DNA of 64,000 bases from positions 12,501 to 76,500 of the forward strand of contig CAUYUJ010020529.1 in assembly GCA_963575745.1 (NCBI GenBank), given 5' to 3'. Numbering within the stretch: the first letter of the stretch is position 1; each line of letters opens with the position of its first letter. The translations under genes were made by a program, and so were the position numbers. This document shows, one piece after another, positions 1 through 13,815 of this stretch. The notes below the pieces were generated by a model, which did no database searches, was not told where the DNA came from, and saw nothing but the letters and a program-made list of their open reading frames with translations. The stretch comes from Prorocentrum cordatum. Lineage: Eukaryota; Sar; Dinophyceae; Prorocentrales; Prorocentraceae.

Positions 1-2358
1 AGGGTAGCTATACAACTATTGCACGGGAGCGTGCATCTAGCGAAGTTGGACGCCGCATCGACGCCCAGACCAACACCCCAAGACCTAGGAATCAGCACTA
101 GCCAGCCTCGCGACTCGATGATACCCCCAAGAAGGCATGCGGCGGTCGATTTTCTACCAGGCCCAGCTCGACCGAGAACATATCCCCCCCTTGCTGAAGT
201 GCTTGCGCACAAGATGCGGCTAAGAGCCCGCGCAGATGGCACACTGGTCAGAGCAGACAGCGACGCAGTCGCGCGCGCGCAAGGCATGCTCGGCAAGTTC
301 CAGGCGTGTATCGATGAGCAGAGCACGCATGACCTGGCAAGAAGTATTCAAACCAGGCTGGTCCTCGAACAGCGGCGACAAGACGAAGGCAGACCCATCA
401 GAAGATACAACTGGGACCTATACGCTGCCATCTGGATGCTTCAGCTAACGGACCCTGCCACGTTGGAAAGAGACCACCTTAACCAGCTCATTGGGGAATT
501 AGGCATAAAAGAAGAGGTCACCAGGCAACTCCCATTCGCCCAGTGGCTTTTACCTGAGCCAGACTTCACATACGCTGGCCACCACCCCTGGCTTGAGGTC
601 CCTGGGAGCCGGGGAGCAGACGTTGACAGCGACACTACACATAGGTGGGTGCCAGGTACGCTGGAAGGCATCCAGGCTTTGGACGGGAGGCTCAGAAGGG
701 CAGCCAGCCAAGACAGGTTACGGCACGACCCAGGGAGGGCACCCAGGCCTCGAAGGACTCATAGGGACAACAGCGCGAACCTCGCGGGTGAGACGGGAGT
801 ACAGAGCACGCGGCCCAGGCAGGGCCGCGCGCAAGGAGTACACCACAGAGAACGGAACGGGCCACAAACGTCGCACCGAGGCGCTCCACAGGAACCTCAA
901 AACCCATCCGGCGACCCACCGGGTCGACAGGCAAGCCCGGGGGCAGCCGCTCAAGCAGGGACACCGCAAGCAGAACGCCCCAGCAGCCAAGACTCCCAAA
1001 CGGCACCAGGCACTCTGAGACGACGGCAAGGTGACAACAGAGAAGGCAATACTACATCCTCTGCCTCCCCAGGAGGTTCCCTCGTGAACGCTGCCCTAAG
1101 TGGGGGCTCTGCAGACGCGCCCATGCAGGAAGCAGATGAGGGACATCGCGAAACCGACCAGACGAGAGGGCAGAGCCGGCGAACGCAGGCTCCCCCGCGC
1201 TCAGACGCGCCACCGGAGGCAAGATCCCAACAGGCGCGGCAACCAGAAGCTAGCCCCGGGGAGCCGCTCCCACAGGGGCCGGCCCCCCAATTGGGACGGG
1301 CAAGGAGCTCGCGCACGATGACTTCACCTCCTACCCCGCAAGCGGAGAATAGCGGCCTGGCGGACGAAAGTATGGTGGGCAACCCCGGCGGACGCCAGCC
1401 AACAGGCGAGACGCGGACTGAGAGGGCGCCAGTGGTACAGGCGGGCGCGGCGAGGCCGCCCCCGGACAGTGTCGCGCGCTCCCCACCCGGAGACCCGCTG
1501 GGAAGAGGAGACGCTCCCAGGCCGAGCGCGCACTCACCCCCCTGCATGAGACGCCAATGGGAACAGCTCCTCGGCACCACCGCCGAGACGCTCCGCGCCC
1601 TTGGCCCACCAGCGCAGTGGAGCGGGCTGGGGTGCAATGACGAGACAAAGTGGAGAACCGTTATGAGCGCCATCTGCCGGGGCACGTGCACGGCACATCT
1701 CGAAAAGCGAATGCGACAAGTATTCACAAGGGCACGCATCGAGCGCAGGCTCTTCGCCCCGTTTAAGGCCTACTGGACGCGGCACCCCCCAGTCGGCACG
1801 AGGAGCCTTAATGGAAGAAATCTAACGTCGAAGAATGCCGCCCTCTCGGCGGATGACGCGCGCGCACGCCTGCAGGTGGCTTTGGGCAGGGCCCTCGACG
1901 CGGGGGGACCCGCAGCCCCGTTTTCCACCTTAGCTACGGCGGTAATAGAAGGAATATTATCTGTGGCCTCTGGGAATAGCCCTGACTCCGGTCCCAGCAG
2001 ACTGAGATCGGTCGATCCCACCTGGCCCAATCTCAGGGGGGAGCCTGCCCTGGGGAGTTCCCCGGGGCCCCCGCAAGCTGCTGGGGCAGCAACCCCTCCG
2101 ACCCCTCAGCAGAGAGGGGCATGCGCCCCTGGGCCACAACGACCGCAAGCAAGAAGTGCCGTGGGAACCGAGCCGCAGCGGCAACCCGCAGAACAGACTG
2201 AGAACCCAGACAGAAGCGGGACCAGGAGGGGCCCTGCGAGGATGCACAGCAGCAGCCGTAGCAGACGGGCTCGGCACACAGGCCAACAAGAACCTAGGCC
2301 GAGGCGCAGTGCAGTGACGAGGGCCTCGAGGGCCGTAGGAGGCACCCCCCAACCCTGA
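1..2358 (+). CDS. ORF1-like basic, Pro/Arg/Gln-rich protein of the retroelement (5' partial)
   Basis: The frame is open from the left edge to a TGA at 2356-2358, at least 780 codons. The product is unusually rich in Pro, Arg, Gln, Gly and Ala, with long stretches lacking hydrophobic residues, as expected of a disordered nucleic-acid-binding ORF1 product; no catalytic motif is seen. Two segments look more ordered: roughly codons 30-200, and codons 510-620 around MRRQWEQLLGTTAETLRALG. No start codon is assigned because the frame remains open at position 1. It ends in a TGATG overlap with the next ORF. The ORF1 role is inferred from position and composition only; no homologue is recognised. Confidence 0.55.
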   Translation, partial: RVAIQLLHGSVHLAKLDAASTPRPTPQDLGISTSQPRDSMIPPRRHAAVDFLPGPARPRTYPPLAEVLAHKMRLRARADGTLVRADSDAVARAQGMLGKFQACIDEQSTHDLARSIQTRLVLEQRRQDEGRPIRRYNWDLYAAIWMLQLTDPATLERDHLNQLIGELGIKEEVTRQLPFAQWLLPEPDFTYAGHHPWLEVPGSRGADVDSDTTHRWVPGTLEGIQALDGRLRRAASQDRLRHDPGRAPRPRRTHRDNSANLAGETGVQSTRPRQGRAQGVHHRERNGPQTSHRGAPQEPQNPSGDPPGRQASPGAAAQAGTPQAERPSSQDSQTAPGTLRRRQGDNREGNTTSSASPGGSLVNAALSGGSADAPMQEADEGHRETDQTRGQSRRTQAPPRSDAPPEARSQQARQPEASPGEPLPQGPAPQLGRARSSRTMTSPPTPQAENSGLADESMVGNPGGRQPTGETRTERAPVVQAGAARPPPDSVARSPPGDPLGRGDAPRPSAHSPPCMRRQWEQLLGTTAETLRALGPPAQWSGLGCNDETKWRTVMSAICRGTCTAHLEKRMRQVFTRARIERRLFAPFKAYWTRHPPVGTRSLNGRNLTSKNAALSADDARARLQVALGRALDAGGPAAPFSTLATAVIEGILSVASGNSPDSGPSRLRSVDPTWPNLRGEPALGSSPGPPQAAGAATPPTPQQRGACAPGPQRPQARSAVGTEPQRQPAEQTENPDRSGTRRGPARMHSSSRSRRARHTGQQEPRPRRSAVTRASRAVGGTPQP

Positions 2359-2360
2359 TG
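2356..2360 (+). promoter_or_regulatory. TGATG stop/start overlap between ORF1 and ORF2
   Basis: The ORF1 stop TGA (2356-2358) overlaps an ATG (2358-2360) that opens the frame of the methyltransferase ORF. Some non-LTR elements (SART1-type) translate ORF2 by termination-reinitiation at a UAAUG overlap, so a coupled mechanism is plausible here. It could also be chance. Confidence 0.4.
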
Positions 2361-4162
2361 ACGATGTGGATGCCCCGCCCGAGAGCGCCTACTCAGACGC
2401 GAACGGAAAGAGGACGCACACGCACATTAGCCGACCAACAAGGGACAAGGGAGAGAACCAAGAGGGTGAGACCGAGAACCAGCCCCCACGCCCCCAATGG
2501 ACCCACCGCAGCCCCGCAGCCTATCGACGTCCTGCAACAGGTCTGGTCGCAGCACAGGGGCAGCGAAACCGGGCTTGCCCCAATGGCCCCGCCCAATCAG
2601 GTGCTGGCAGGTGGCAGGACTAGACAACGACACCATTCGGGAGACCCTACAGTCCTTGCACGAACAAGGCACTGTCCGCCTAGAACCCGATCAGGCGGCC
2701 GACGACATCACGGGCAGACTGCAGGTCCAGGAAGGAGCCGACTGAACGGGACTTCACGCAGCAGGAGCAAGGAACTGAAGGGGTCAGACCCGCGGTTCAG
2801 TCCCCCCCGAACGGGGGGGGGCCCATTGTATTTGGTATCGCTGTTCGACGGGTGGGGTATCGCCAGGCTCGCGATAGGTGGCCTCGCCCAGAAGCTAGAC
2901 GCAGTTAACAGATTCAGAACTTCCGTGTTCGTGGAGCACAACAGGACGGCGGCAGATGCGGTTGCGCGCAGATGGGCCGGTACACCAGACCCCCAGGACG
3001 GAGGCCCACAGCACAGACAAATAGCAGAAGACGTCTGGGACCTGTTCAGACGGACAACATATCCCCGTGGGAAATACATTTAGACTCGCTTGAACAAGGC
3101 AGCACTCTCTTAATAGTGGCAGGCCCGCCCTGTAACAACCTGTCGGCCGCGGGCAGGCGCGCCCGCAGGGACGGACTGGCAGGTGCACAGTCTCATCATT
3201 TCTTCGCCATCCCAACAGCGTGGTACCTCGCCAACAAAAGGAGACCAGACGTCAACATACTCGTGGTAGTAGAAAATGTGGCCTTCATGCCTCTGGTGCA
3301 CGGAGATGCCGTGAGAGCCGCCATGGGCGACCTCAGCCCAGAATGGGCTGTGGAGATGAACGCCGGGGACCACGTGGCCAGCCCAAGGGAGAGGCTGTGG
3401 ATGGCGAACTTCCCCCCTCCCTCCAACGCAATAACACGCCGCCGGCCCCCCAGCCCCTGGGGGCCCAGATGGGCGTGCAGGCCCGACGGAAGAGCACCCG
3501 CGTGGACGTAGTCCAGGGTGGCCCAAGACGACCCAGACGCCATGCTACCCAGTAGCTACCAGACTCATCTCCTCTGCCTCCTGTACAACGAGGACAGCAC
3601 TCACAGATGGTTCCTACGAAGTCCAACGGAGCTGAGACAAGGAGCCAGTCAGATACTTGCAGAGTGCGGGGCAGAACAACGGTTCGAAGGATGCACAGAA
3701 GGCCTCGGGCTGGTGATGGCGGGGAAGGAAAGGGAGAGCCCTGCAGCAGAGGAAAAGGTCAAGGCCTGGGGTATATGGCTGGTCAAAGAAGGAAGGGCCC
3801 ATGGGCTCAGACCCCCTAGCGCAGAAGAGAGGGCCCGGGCTACTGGCCTAGCGGGATACTACCGTGGGCTTGGAATAAGCGGCAGGGCGCTACGCGACGC
3901 TGTCGGCATGCACTTCGACCCGCGGTGCCTTCAGCGCAGGGTGGCAATTGCGATGCAAGCGTGGAGGGCGGGAGAGCACAGTGCCATGGCCCGGACCTCG
4001 GCTCCCGCGGGCGCGCAGATAGCAAGAGCATGGGTAACAGCGCGAACCTGCGCAGGGAGACAATGCCCGTGGGCCCAGCTCCGAAACCACCCATTCCCAG
4101 ACGACATCGCAGAACAAATGAGACGCGAGGAAGCCCTTCTCCCAGAGATGCCGCGCCCCTAG
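2358..4162 (+). pseudogene. C5 DNA (cytosine) methyltransferase domain, DNMT3-like, broken reading frame
   Basis: Catalytic motifs are readable across two frames. Motif I, LVSLFDGWGIARLAIGGL, lies at 2832-2885. Motif II, VFVEHNR, is near 2925. Motif IV, AGPPCNNLSAAGR, follows with the catalytic Cys codon at 3131-3133. Motif VI, ENV, is at 3272-3280. Motif VIII, RERLWMANFP, is near 3386-3415. A motif X-like segment, DAVGMHFDPRC, is near 3889-3925. The PCN rather than PCQ form of motif IV recalls DNMT3. The family transfers a methyl group from S-adenosylmethionine to C5 of cytosine. Motifs I and II are in the frame opened at 2358; from about 3050 onward the protein continues in the +2 frame, with an in-frame TAG at 3509-3511. 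The frame ends at TAG 4160-4162. The residues between motifs VIII and X would be the target-recognition region. The copy is probably dead as it stands, but all key residues are present. Confidence 0.82.
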
Positions 4163-4336
4163 ACTCTACCAGGGATCCCAATACGCTCCACAGAGCGTTG
4201 GGGCCCCCTCCCCGGCACCTTCGAGTTCCGGGAATGCGCGCGCGCGCCTGGGACCAGGCACGTCGCGCGCTCAACGAGGCACTGGAGGTAAAGGTGCCGC
4301 CGCAGGATTCGCGCTCCAAGGAGCCTATGGGCACTG

Positions 4337-5890
4337 TTGCACCCTACACCCTGGCCGCACCCCACATGGGGCGACTTGTGCGGCGCCCTCTCCCTTGACG
4401 ACGTGATGCGTGCTTTGAACGCCGCCCCCCATGCCTGTTTCTCCAGGTTTTCCAGTTGGAATGTTAGGTACCTCGGAAGCTGCACCGCCAGCAAGAACCA
4501 GGTCAAGCACGCCCTGTTAACGCAGGTCATTTTGAACAACAGGATCGCCCTCATCCAGGAAACCCATTGGTCCGAGCATGAGGCCGAGGTGTGGAAGACC
4601 ATGCTCCCAGCGCGAACTGTGGTCGCCTCCCCGGGATTCCTCGGGCCTGCGGGGGGGCTGGCTGGCGGGGTAGGGATTCTCCTCCCACGCGGACCCCCCC
4701 TCCTGGATCAGCAAGACATGGTGCCGGGCTGTGCAGTAGCCGCGGTAGTGCAGCAGGGCGAAAGGAGAATTCGCCTTGTGTCCATCTACCTCCCTCCCAC
4801 CAGGAAGGAAGAGACCCTTGCGGAGATCGCCTCGGCGTCTGAACAGTGGGGGCCGCTTTACACCTACTGGGGAGGGGGCGTCAACCTGCAGCTTCAACAC
4901 CCGAGAGACGGAGAGGTAGAAGCTGCTGCCCTCCTGAGGGACATCCTAACCAGTTCCGGCTCCGTTGCCATTCACATGAACGGCCCAACCAGGATTGACA
5001 AGGATAGTGAGTCCCAAATCGACATCTGTGCCTGCCCAGTCAGCCACATCCACGCCTATGACCCCCAGAAGCTGCGGCGGCTCACTCTTTCAGATCATGC
5101 CCTCATATCGCTTGATCCCCACGGCGCATGGAGAGCGAGAAGGGACGACACCATGAGGGCTGCTGAACTGAGTATCCTCCCAACAGCTGCGCACGTGGAG
5201 CTTCGCAGGATCTACGCACACCTAGAGATCCTCTTCGGAGTGCCAACCGTCAACCTCTGCGGCCTGATCCAGCCCTCAGACTGGATCAGGCCGGCCCGCC
5301 CAGGCGGGTTCCCCGACCACCATCCGGACAACGGCGATGGCGACGCCTCTCGCCTGCCCAGCGACCCAGCTCCAGCGCCGAGAGGACCAGATGACCTCAC
5401 GCTCATTCCCCCAGTCCTCCCCTCCCTCATGAGGTTTGGGAGGCACGCCCTCTCTTCGGCCCTACAGGACTGGTGGAAAAAGTGGAAGTCGCACAGAGAG
5501 CGGTCCTCGCCAGGGCTGCTGCTGGCGGCAGCCAGCCAGAGACAGGAAGTCACCCGCCCAATGGGGGCCCTGGCAGCCTGGTTGCATGAGTTCGGATGGG
5601 GCGGACACGACCTAACCCCAGAGCAAGCAGGTCTCTGGCTCAGGACTTGGGACGCTGAAGTCACACAGAGAAGGGCGGCGCGCCTATCCCCTGGCCAGCG
5701 AGGCCCAGGAGCAGAACGCCCCCCCCTCGCGGCCCACTGCAGGACTGGGCGGGAAATATATAAAAAGACCCACGCCATTCTAGGAGTGAGGGACCACGAC
5801 GGCACCTGGCACGACAGGCCCAACCAAGTTGATAAGGTGCTGTGGGGCAGCCGCAGCTCGATTTGGCATTCCGCCCCCCCCTCTGCCTAG
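4337..5890 (+). pseudogene. APE-type endonuclease (EEP fold) of the retroelement
   Basis: Recognised by WNVR at 4457-4468 (metal-binding Asn), QETHW near 4556-4570 (catalytic Glu), the VSIYLPP strand, SQIDIC, and the terminal LSDHAL with the Asp-His pair near 5090. This is the nuclease that nicks target DNA to prime reverse transcription in LINE elements. The normally conserved GDFN loop reads WGGGVN at 4868-4885, so the catalytic Asp appears replaced by Gly, which should cripple the enzyme. The stretch after ~5130 is a linker leading to the RT. Codons 4163-4336 are out of frame; a better protein-like reading there lies in another frame. The frame collapses near a C run at 5872-5881 and stops at 5890. 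The ATG at 4337 is only the first in-frame Met, not a proposed start. Confidence 0.8.
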
Positions 5891-7558
5891 CTCGGCTGGC
5901 CGGCTCCTTGACCAATACTTTTTGGGGCACCCTGGCACTGGCATCTCCAGCCGGCCTGCGCCCAGGTGGGCAAAGCTAGCGGCCGCCGTCCTCGCCCCCA
6001 GCGGGAGCGCTCCAGGGGTTGACGGAATCCCTCACGAGGCCTTTCACCCTGGTGCAAGGCTCGCGGATCTCAACCCCACCCTCATCGATGAGGTACTGGG
6101 GCCCTCAGTCGACCTCCTGGTCTGGATCGGGGAGACACCGGGCGCTGAAGGGCCTAACGACATGAGGCTGCTTCAACTCCCCACCTGCATACGGCGTCTC
6201 TACGGGGCGTCCTTGGCCGACCTACTCGGCCCAGTCGTCAAACCACTCCTAAGCCCCAATCAAGCGGCCAAGAGGGGGGGACAGTGTGGCCCCAACATCA
6301 CCAAGGTCACACAGCACTTGGGTGCTACCCCCAAGCCACCAACTGCACCGGGTCCTGGTTGGGCCGCTCTTCTCGGTCAGCATCACGCGGTAGTGGAGTG
6401 GAGGGCTACATCGAACGCACCGCGACCGTGTTGGGTGAGGCCCCCTGCGCTGCCGTCATCTTCTGCGACCAGAACAAAGCGTTCGAAAGGATTTCGCTTC
6501 GATGGGTTGACGCCCTCCTACGGAGGTGGGGGCTCCCCACGTGGTTACTCAACGCCCTGAATGCCTTGGTGGTCGAGCGGAAGGTGAAGACGTGCAAGGG
6601 AAAGTACAAAGGGCCAGAGCGCCGCCTACTTAGATCCGTCGGCATGGGGGGCACCGCCTCCCCCCTCCTGTGGAGCTTGGGATATGACCCACTCATGACC
6701 ACCATTGCATCCATCACAGGAGATGACGACCCCACCTACGTGGACGACCTCGCTGCCCTGCTAAGCACAACAAGACAAGCTCTGCGCGCAGCAACCGCCC
6801 TCCCTTGGGCCGCCAAGGCCGCCGGCCTCTTGGTCGAAGCGCACAGACGCAGAGGGGCGCGCACCGATGACTCCCCCGATGCCCGCGCAGCGCTGGAAGA
6901 GGTCCTCGTACACTCTGAGCAAGACGGAGACAGCGTGCTCATCTCAGGGCTACCAGCGGCCCTGATCAAGGCTCTGATTGACAGCTACATGGGGGGCCGT
7001 GGCCCCATGGCCAAAATGTCCCCTTCCAGGTCGGCCGCTGCGTGGAACGCGCGCCTGATTTCCTTGGCCCCTTACGCTGCGCACTACGCCCCCCCGGACG
7101 TGACGCAGGAGCGTGAACTGTGTGCCCAGCTGAGAACTGCCCTCGGGCTGGCCGGGGCCTCCTGGGTCCCCGACGTAGTCCTGACCGGACTCGGCATGCG
7201 CTTCCAAGTGCAGGGCACACCCAGGTGCCCTGCAGCAACAGCTCGCGCTGTCGCCGCAAGAGCGTTCGCCCTCGGGGACTTTTGGGGGCCCTGCGCACTC
7301 CGGAAGCGGGCCAGCACCAGATGGAACAAACTGTTGAACTCGAGTGTCCTGGCAGCCCGGGCCCCGGAGGCGCATCCCCTGCGGCCTAAGATGGTCACAG
7401 AGCGAAAGGCTGCCCAGGCCTCACTCGCTGTGAGACAACGACCCCGCCTACTGGAGGGTAGGCAATATGGCAGGATTACTTACGCGGCGGCCTGGGCGCA
7501 GATGAACAGTCATCACTTCGCTACCTGGCTCCAAAAAACCAGCCAAGGGAGAAGGTAG
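5829..7558 (+). pseudogene. Reverse transcriptase of the retroelement, two frames
   Basis: The fingers region has SAPGVDGIPHEAF (about 6006-6045) and NQAAKRGGQCGPNITKV in one frame. From about 6340-6440 the protein moves to the next frame. There the palm motifs are FCDQNKAFERI (first catalytic Asp codon 6467), GMGGTASPLLWSLGYDPLM, and YVDD at 6737-6748 with both catalytic Asp residues. These are the RVT_1 motifs of LINE elements. The YVDD active site is intact; the frame is not. The thumb/connection region runs to TAG 7556-7558, and the same frame reopens immediately afterwards. Target-primed reverse transcription is the inferred role. Confidence 0.88.
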
Positions 7559-7567
7559 CAGCCCTCT

Positions 7568-8290
7568 GTGGGTGAGGAGTGGCAGCTGCTGCGGTACTGC
7601 GCCACCTTCACCTGTGCGTACCACGTGCTAAGGGTGCTCAGCAACGGCCTGCCAGGCCCGGCAAGGCGCAGGGGGAATGACGAAAGAGTACCCCGCAGAT
7701 GTCCCTGCGGGGCGCCGGCCAACAGAGTGTGGATCACAGCCAGCCCAAGCGACGAGGGGGCTGCCTGGTGTGTCAGATGCATCGGCAACGGACCTCACGC
7801 CCTCGCCCTCTGGCAAACGCTTCCCCCTGAGTCTCTCCCCCCCTCACTGAGAGCACAAGCGTGCGCTTGCCCTATCTCTGGTGGGCTCTTGAGGCCGCCG
7901 ATCAGGGAAGGGCCGCACGGTCGTTGCCCGCTCTGTGGGCTGGGAGAAGCCACGACCGAACACGTCTGGCACTGGTGCCCGGCGGCCGCTCTCGTCAGGG
8001 ACACCATGCGTGGGCCCGAGGACCCGCCAACCCTGGCCCAGGCCATCGCCAGCGAGGGCGTGCACCAACCGCTAATGGCCAAAGTGTTACACCAGATCTC
8101 CTTCCGTTACTGCGTCAACCTTCCTGCCACCCCCTTGGAAGCAAGTGATGCGGCCACTCTCATCCTGCGCGGGTTGGCCACCCCAGACATGGACCCCCGC
8201 GAAGGGAGCGATGAAGACGAGCAGGCTGAGAACGACCCCATCCAGGGTTGGCAGACACGACGAGACGGCAGTGTAGACCGTGCGGCGTGA
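7568..8290 (+). pseudogene. C-terminal zinc-knuckle segment of the RT polyprotein
   Basis: Same frame as the RT, separated only by TAG 7556-7558. It contains CPLCGLGEATTEHVWHWC at 7925-7978, a C-x2-C...H...C knuckle of the kind found after the RT in LINE polyproteins and thought to bind nucleic acid. A second Cys cluster, RRCPCGAPANRVW and CVRC, lies upstream. Its tail is acidic (DPREGSDEDEQAEND) before a TGA at 8288-8290. It is best read as the middle of one polyprotein, not a separate gene. Between 8291 and 8622 another frame carries a Cys-rich stretch (FCRECR) that leads into the RNase H. Confidence 0.7.
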
Positions 8291-8622
8291 CCGCTCCCAC
8301 ACGTGCAACCCGCCCCCCCCTCCCGCCGGGGCAATTTGCGGGGCGGCCGGTCCCCGCGCACAAAGGCACGCAGACAGAGCAGGAGGCGAAATCCGCAGGC
8401 TCCCGGTTGTCAGCAGACACTGCAACCCGGATGACAGGCTGGTAGTGCTACAGTCCACACATATCCGCGCGGCGTGGATGCCTCCCGGCAGAGGCTGGTT
8501 CCCATGCCCAAGGACTGACAACTCTCCCACCGCGTGCTGGTCGTCGACCTTCTGCCGCGAATGTCGGCTGCACACCACTACTCTCATGGCCAACATCAGA
8601 CTTGAGCCAGGCGACGAGGTAA

Positions 8623-9231
8623 CAGTTCGCGACTCCCTTTCCCGACTCTGACTCCACCCAGTGGCCGTGCGAAGTCACCTTCGATGGGGGGGCAAGATCC
8701 ATTGGAGAAGGCGAGAAGGTCTCAGGGGCCGGGGCCATACTCTGGCACCGCAACCCCGGCACTGGGGCACCCCGCGTGCTCGCCATTGCCATAGTCGCTC
8801 TCCCAGACTGCAGCAACGCCCACATGGCCGAGGTTGCAGGCTGTCGTGCCGGGCTGGCACTGCTCCCCCACATAAGCAGCCCTATCCGCACGGCGCGGAT
8901 TGTCGGCGACAAGTTAGCCGCGGTAAGGTACGGTGCTGGCGCAGCCAGATACCGAAAGCTACACTTGGCTCAGCAGATGGAGGATGCCTTGGGGCAGGTC
9001 GAAGGGGCAGGCTGGCTACTCACTTGGCAGGCCGTCAGGCGCAGACTTAACAAGGCGGCTGACAGTCTGGCCACCATTGGGGTGTATTGGGCAGACGCCC
9101 TCCGTAGGGAAGGCGTTGCGGCTGTCACCTCCCGCACTCAGTGGAACGGTTCCGACCCTCCCATTCCCGCCCACTTCCCCTGCGCCCCCCCCCCGCGGGG
9201 CCAGCCTTTGCGACCCCATCGTGGCCGCTGA
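8623..9231 (+). pseudogene. RNase H domain of the retroelement
   Basis: The open frame follows a TAA at 8620-8622. It reads EVTFDGGARS at 8671-8700 (first catalytic Asp), GAGAILW, NAHMAEVAGCRAGLALL (catalytic Glu), ARIVGDKLAAVRY (catalytic Asp) and RRLNKAADSLA (the HxxN/AD segment). This is the plant-type RNase H arrangement seen in several LINE clades. It removes RNA from the RNA/DNA hybrid. All expected acidic residues can be seen. It is out of frame with the preceding ORF, the shift lying near 8640. The 250 bases after 9231 show no coding signal. Confidence 0.8.
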
Positions 9232-9482
9232 AGCTGTCCATTCGCTCGCGCAGCCCCCTCCTGCCCCGCCCCCTGGCCCCCCTCACTCGAGTCGACGTTC
9301 GTCTGGGCGCCGCGGCATCTCAGCCCTCGCCGCCTCGGCTCAAGCTTCTCCCCCCGCGCATTCTTTCAGCATCCGCAGCTATCGGCTGCGCTTCCCCCCA
9401 CTGCGCCGCCGCGGGATGGTGAAGCGAAAGAGCAACTGTGGGCCCCTAGCCCGATGGCAGTCTCCGATCGAGCACTGCACAA

Positions 9483-9713
9483 GTGGTCCCAGCGCAGAAG
9501 GCACAGTCAAGCCCTTTCGGGCCCGTGAATGCCCCTGGCTGGATGAGGCGGGCGCACTTCAACCAAGAGTGGTGCTGGTGGTGCGAGGTCTGTCAGAGGT
9601 ACTGCGACGGCAAGCCACATGTCCTGAGTAACGATCACTACCAGGAAGCTGCGAAGCAGAAGGAGCACGGGTGGCCGGACCCCAGGAGCTATACTCAGCC
9701 AGGCAACCTCTGA
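9483..9713 (+). CDS. Small C2H2-like zinc-finger segment
   Basis: A 76-codon reading frame contains WCEVCQRYCDGKPHVLSNDH at about 9570-9630: C-x2-C with two downstream His residues, like the single-finger modules in RNA-binding and retroelement proteins. The start at 9483 is arbitrary. It lies between the RNase H and the helicase, on the same strand, and is probably one module of a longer polyprotein whose frame is lost on both sides. Confidence 0.45.
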   Translation: MVPAQKAQSSPFGPVNAPGWMRRAHFNQEWCWWCEVCQRYCDGKPHVLSNDHYQEAAKQKEHGWPDPRSYTQPGNL

Positions 9714-10174
9714 GCCCGGACCCGAGGCTAGAGACTGCGTCGCAAATCTCGAAATCGAGAGGCACGCGTGGCCAGGGTGGGAACTCCCCTGCCCGGTCGT
9801 GGAAGAGGGCCGCGTACGCCTACCTGGCTGGACGTTCCCGGAGGACTGGGGCCACGCACCGGTCGACTTTCCATTTCGAGACGACGAGTTCGGGTTCATC
9901 ACCCCCGCCGACACTATTCCGTCTGCCAACCTGCGGCCGCCAGACCTATATTGACGTGGCGGTGGGTGAACCCATGGCTCAGCGCAAGGACCTGTGGAGG
10001 GAACGGCCCGCCTCCCCCTAGCATCAGCGCAGACGAGCTGCCCGCTCCCCCCAACCAGAGCGACAGGCTGGCCGGGTCCAGCAGGGCATCGTCGCAAGAC
10101 CCCACCGATCGGGGCGGGTCGCTGCGGGGGGGGGATATCTGCTGGGCCAGCGGCCTCCACCCCCTCACCTCGCC
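9714..10174. other. No recognisable domain
   Basis: GC-rich sequence linking the zinc-finger frame and the helicase. ORFs overlap in three frames, none with a motif I can identify. Confidence 0.4.

Positions 10175-13815
<3,641 letters not shown>

Larger units (their letters stand above)
1..9231 (+). mobile_element. Decayed non-LTR (LINE-type) retroelement carrying a DNA methyltransferase
   Basis: Domains seen in order on the + strand: P/R-rich ORF1, C5 DNA methyltransferase, APE-type endonuclease, reverse transcriptase, CCHC knuckle, RNase H. Endonuclease before RT, a C-terminal zinc knuckle and RNase H, and no LTR or integrase, define a LINE-class element. The left edge is open, so the true 5' end lies outside the window. 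The coding region is interrupted by in-frame TAG codons and several frame changes, some next to C or G runs (for example near 5872-5881), so part of the damage could be sequencing error. Retrotransposons with captured methyltransferases have been described in dinoflagellates; this looks like a member or relative of that group. The right limit is uncertain and could extend to about 17169. Confidence 0.85.

Noticed and set aside
951-2352. Minus-strand ORFs opposite ORF1
   Set aside because: Low stop frequency from high GC; the plus-strand frame is longer and leads directly into recognised retroelement domains.
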